A program made the translations under genes and the position numbers. Source: Bubalus kerabau (taxonomy: Eukaryota > Chordata > Mammalia > Artiodactyla > Bovidae). Taken from it: DNA of 64,000 nt. Under the pieces are notes generated by a model. The model worked only from the letters and a program-made list of their open reading frames with translations, was not told where the DNA came from and did no database searches. The stretch lies in the NCBI RefSeq assembly GCF_029407905.1, contig NC_073634.1, forward strand, positions 24,193,501 to 24,257,500. Direction: 5' to 3'. Shown in pieces: positions 61,304-64,000 of the stretch. Within the stretch, counting starts at the first letter, position 1. Each line of letters opens with the position of its first letter.

Positions 61304-64000
61304 GTAGCCCTTAGACAAGACAGCATTGTAACTCATTTCCCTGTGGGCTAAGTCTTGAGGTTTTAACAGTAACAAGTAGCCTGGTTTTACACAACTGCTT
61401 CAAGCTCAGTGCCTGTACCCAGTAGCCACAATTCCTGCCAGGTGAAGATGTTTCTTATTGTGATCTCCTAGAGTAAAAGCACACTCGGCTCTGTCCTCTG
61501 CCGCCTCTGTCTTTTAGCCCTGCCTCCTTGTTCCCAAAGTCCTGTGTCCTGGGAGGAGTGGGCAGAGGAGGTCTCCTGGGAAATCCCCATGGGCGCAAGG
61601 AGTGGGGTTGGGTGTAATGGGTGCACCATGAGAACCTCCCCGCCTGTGGAAGGTTTTCTCAGGCATCGCAGCTCTTCCGCCTGTAGGGACCTGTAGTTAT
61701 CCTGGTTACTAGTGCACATTTAGGGGCTATCTGCCTATGTTTTCCCTAGCAGAAATGATTGGATGGATTTGGCTTGGGTCCTACTTAAAAAATCACTTTA
61801 ATGGAGTCTCCATACTCCATAGGAGGCAAAAGCAAGGCATTTCTTTCCTGTGGTCCTTCTAAGATTCTCAGCCCTTGCTGTGTGGTATCACCCACCTGTC
61901 ATTTTGGTCAGCACTTACAAGCACTGTTTCACAGACTGGGAGGCATTGGCCAAATGCCAGCATGAAACGTAAGACAAAAGCACTGAGTGTTAGCGTTTGG
62001 CAGTGGGGGGATCTCCAGTCTAGCCCTCACCCGCTGGGGAGACTGCTGTCCCTTTCTCCACCCGTCCTCAGGCCTGTTGTCTCCCCCTTAGAGTTGTTGC
62101 CTGGTGCTTCGTTTCCCTTCTTAGAGGAGCTTCTCACAGTAAGCCTTAATAGCAAGTGTCCCTATTTTAGTGGATGGAAAAGTTAAAGGCACTGTTGCTG
62201 ACTTCATAGTTTGGAGCTCCTGTGTGAGGAAACACAGGAAATCACTTTCTCCCAATTTAGATAGTGGTCTTGATGGAAGAACTGGGGCAGGCCTGGACTG
62301 AGGACTTTTGCGGTTGGTTTGTCTAATTCCTCTCCTAGAGGGAGGGTAGTACTGAGAGTAGCAGGTCTCTCTGATCGTTGGTCCCACCCATTGTTACTGG
62401 AAGAAGAGGCAAGGGGGAGCAGCAGTCCTGCAGAGGCAGCCCTGTTCCTATTCTAGCCCGTTCAGTTTTGCTAGAGTAGCCCGGGCGTGCATGACTGCTG
62501 GAGCCCCTTGATTTGGGGGTAATGAGCTGAGAATTGAATCCCTTTCTAGGACCATAGATTTAGATCTTTCCTGACCCAGCACCTCCTGTCAAGTGTGACA
62601 GTGGAGAGACCTGGAGACAGTTCTCCAGCCTGACTTTGGAATGCAGGCTTCTGAATCCTGCTAAGAACTCCAGACTCCTAAGACCATTGCTTGAGCCTTT
62701 TATTTTTACTTATTTTTAAACCACAGTGTTTCCCAAGAAAACAACCACTTTTTGCCATTTATAATGACTGTGTGCTGCCTGTTGGAAAGCACCCAGTCAT
62801 GGATCTGTTGCTGGTTCCTTTGCACATTCCCGTTCCAGGACCGGGAACAGTGGATAAGAGAGGAACTTTCTTAAAACGCAGCTGCCTGGAACTGGGGCTG
62901 GCTGCCCCATGAGGCAGTGGATTCTCCTAAGGAGGATTTGGATGACCCTGGTTAGGGAGGCTGTGAAAGGGACACCCACAGCGGGTGGGAGATCACTGCC
63001 ACCCGAGTGCTTTCTAGCTTGAGATTTGCTTTATCTGTATTTTGACTTTGTTGTAGATCAGTCTGGGAGATCACATCTTTTTAATGCTTGAAACAAGAAA
63101 TCAGTGTGGCCTGGGACCCGTCATTTTAATGACCATGTAGAAGGCCAGATTTTATCTTTCTATAACCTCCCATAGCCATTGGTTCATTGCCAAGGATTTG
63201 CTGTGGACTCTCTAAATTTTCATGTTAGATAATTACTTTCAGCCCTCTGGCAGATTTTGCGGATCCTTTCTGGAGGGTCAAACGGATCCCCTTAGTTCTC
63301 TCCTACTTTTATCATAGACAAGTCCCTCCTGCCTCAATCCAATTGCTGCCACCACTTCTGGCACTGCCTTTGTATTTAAAATCTGAAGTGTTATACGGAT
63401 GGAAGTAAAGTTGGTGCCATACAGTTGTTGCTCCCTCTGGTCGGCTTTCCTGGCTTTTTACATCTTGTGTAGGACTGTGAGCGCTGCTGTGTAATACTTG
63501 CTTGTCGCCTTGTATCTGGGGTGCTTTGGTAGGCCCTCTGGAGACTTGGCACAAGGTAAAAAAGCAACTTGAGTAGCTTCTCCTGAGTATTTTCATCCTA
63601 GAACCTTGGAAAGTTTGTTCCATTTTGCTAAAGTAGAGACAAAGGGCAAGGAGGCCCCAGCATAGCACAGAAAGGTCAGCGGCTCTCAACTCAGATGAGA
63701 ACACTTGACTCTTCTCATGAATGAAGCATTCTTTGTCATACGCATGTACTGTGTAAGATGCTTGTCTAGGAATCGTGAGTGACTTGGTTGGTCCCGGCTG
63801 TTATGTAGGAACTTTGCAGACTGAAGCCAGGCATATGGACAGGTACAGGGAGGAACCAGAAAGAGATACTCTGCCCATCCTCCTCCCATGTGTTGGGAGG
63901 TCAGGCTGGCAGCAAGCCCTGTGACTTCAAGACATGGTTCATCCTGGGTCCTGAAGTCAGGCTAGAGGCTGGCCTCAGAGGTCCAAGACGGATCAGAGCC
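61304..64000 (+). other. Probable ARHGEF33 3' UTR (or intron if the exon 16 donor is used)
   Basis: About 2.7 kb after the stop codon with no SINE, LINE or coding segment that I recognise, in contrast to the repeat-rich introns. That fits a long 3' UTR. On reading I saw no AATAAA or ATTAAA on the + strand, so the poly(A) site is probably outside the window. ORFs here are short and look random. Confidence 0.4.

Noticed and set aside
61514..61618. Candidate exon 17 after the donor at 61300 (acceptor CTGTCTTTTAG), and others at about 62100, 62727 and 63058
   Set aside because: Several short frames fit the phase equally well and none resembles anything I know; choosing one would be guesswork.
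1..64000. CRISPR arrays, toxin genes, viral genes, bacterial operons
   Set aside because: Nothing of the kind seen; the regularly recurring motifs are SINE copies.

Overview
This is a 64 kb piece of a ruminant nuclear genome, most likely cattle or a close bovid. The repeats are diagnostic: BovB (RTE-type) LINE fragments, Bov-tA and Bov-A2 SINEs, CHR-type tRNA-derived SINEs, an L1 of ruminant type, and much older L1, L2-like and MIR remnants. I saw nothing bacterial, no CRISPR array and no operon structure.

The window holds one protein-coding gene that I recognise with good confidence, ARHGEF33 (Rho guanine nucleotide exchange factor 33), on the + strand. I assembled 16 coding exons by joining open segments at AG/GT splice sites with matching phases. 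The ATG is at 17037 and an in-frame TGA is at 61301-61303. The model encodes 869 residues, or 821 if the in-frame 48-codon exon 3 (25338-25481) is skipped. Domain order is an N-terminal coiled coil (about residues 50-165), a low-complexity linker, a Dbl-homology (DH) domain (about 313-505, exons 9-13), a long Pro/Ser/Ala-rich tail encoded mostly by one GC-rich exon (57199-57985), and a basic C-terminus. No PH domain is visible.

Layout. 1-16.9 kb: AT-rich sequence upstream of the start codon, with no gene I can support; it may be intergenic or 5' intron and is full of SINEs and decayed L1. 17-34 kb: N-terminal coiled-coil and linker exons. 34-46 kb: two large introns (34.0-40.1 and 40.3-46.7 kb) filled by a young 5'-truncated L1, an older L1, Bov-tA copies and a perfect mariner-type hairpin. 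46.6-54.3 kb: DH and post-DH exons, with a second mariner hairpin and a 1.7 kb BovB copy in the introns. 57.2-61.3 kb: GC-rich tail exon and last coding exon. 61.3-64 kb: a stretch free of recognisable ruminant SINEs, probably 3' UTR or the start of a further intron.

I found no wholly new system. The best leads are: exon 3, whose leucine heptads run in register into exon 4; the stop codon that lies inside a consensus splice donor at the end of exon 16; two mariner-type hairpins about 80 bp long; a near-identical 71 bp direct repeat of unknown origin; and a BovB reverse transcriptase frame still open over 312 codons although its catalytic aspartates are gone.
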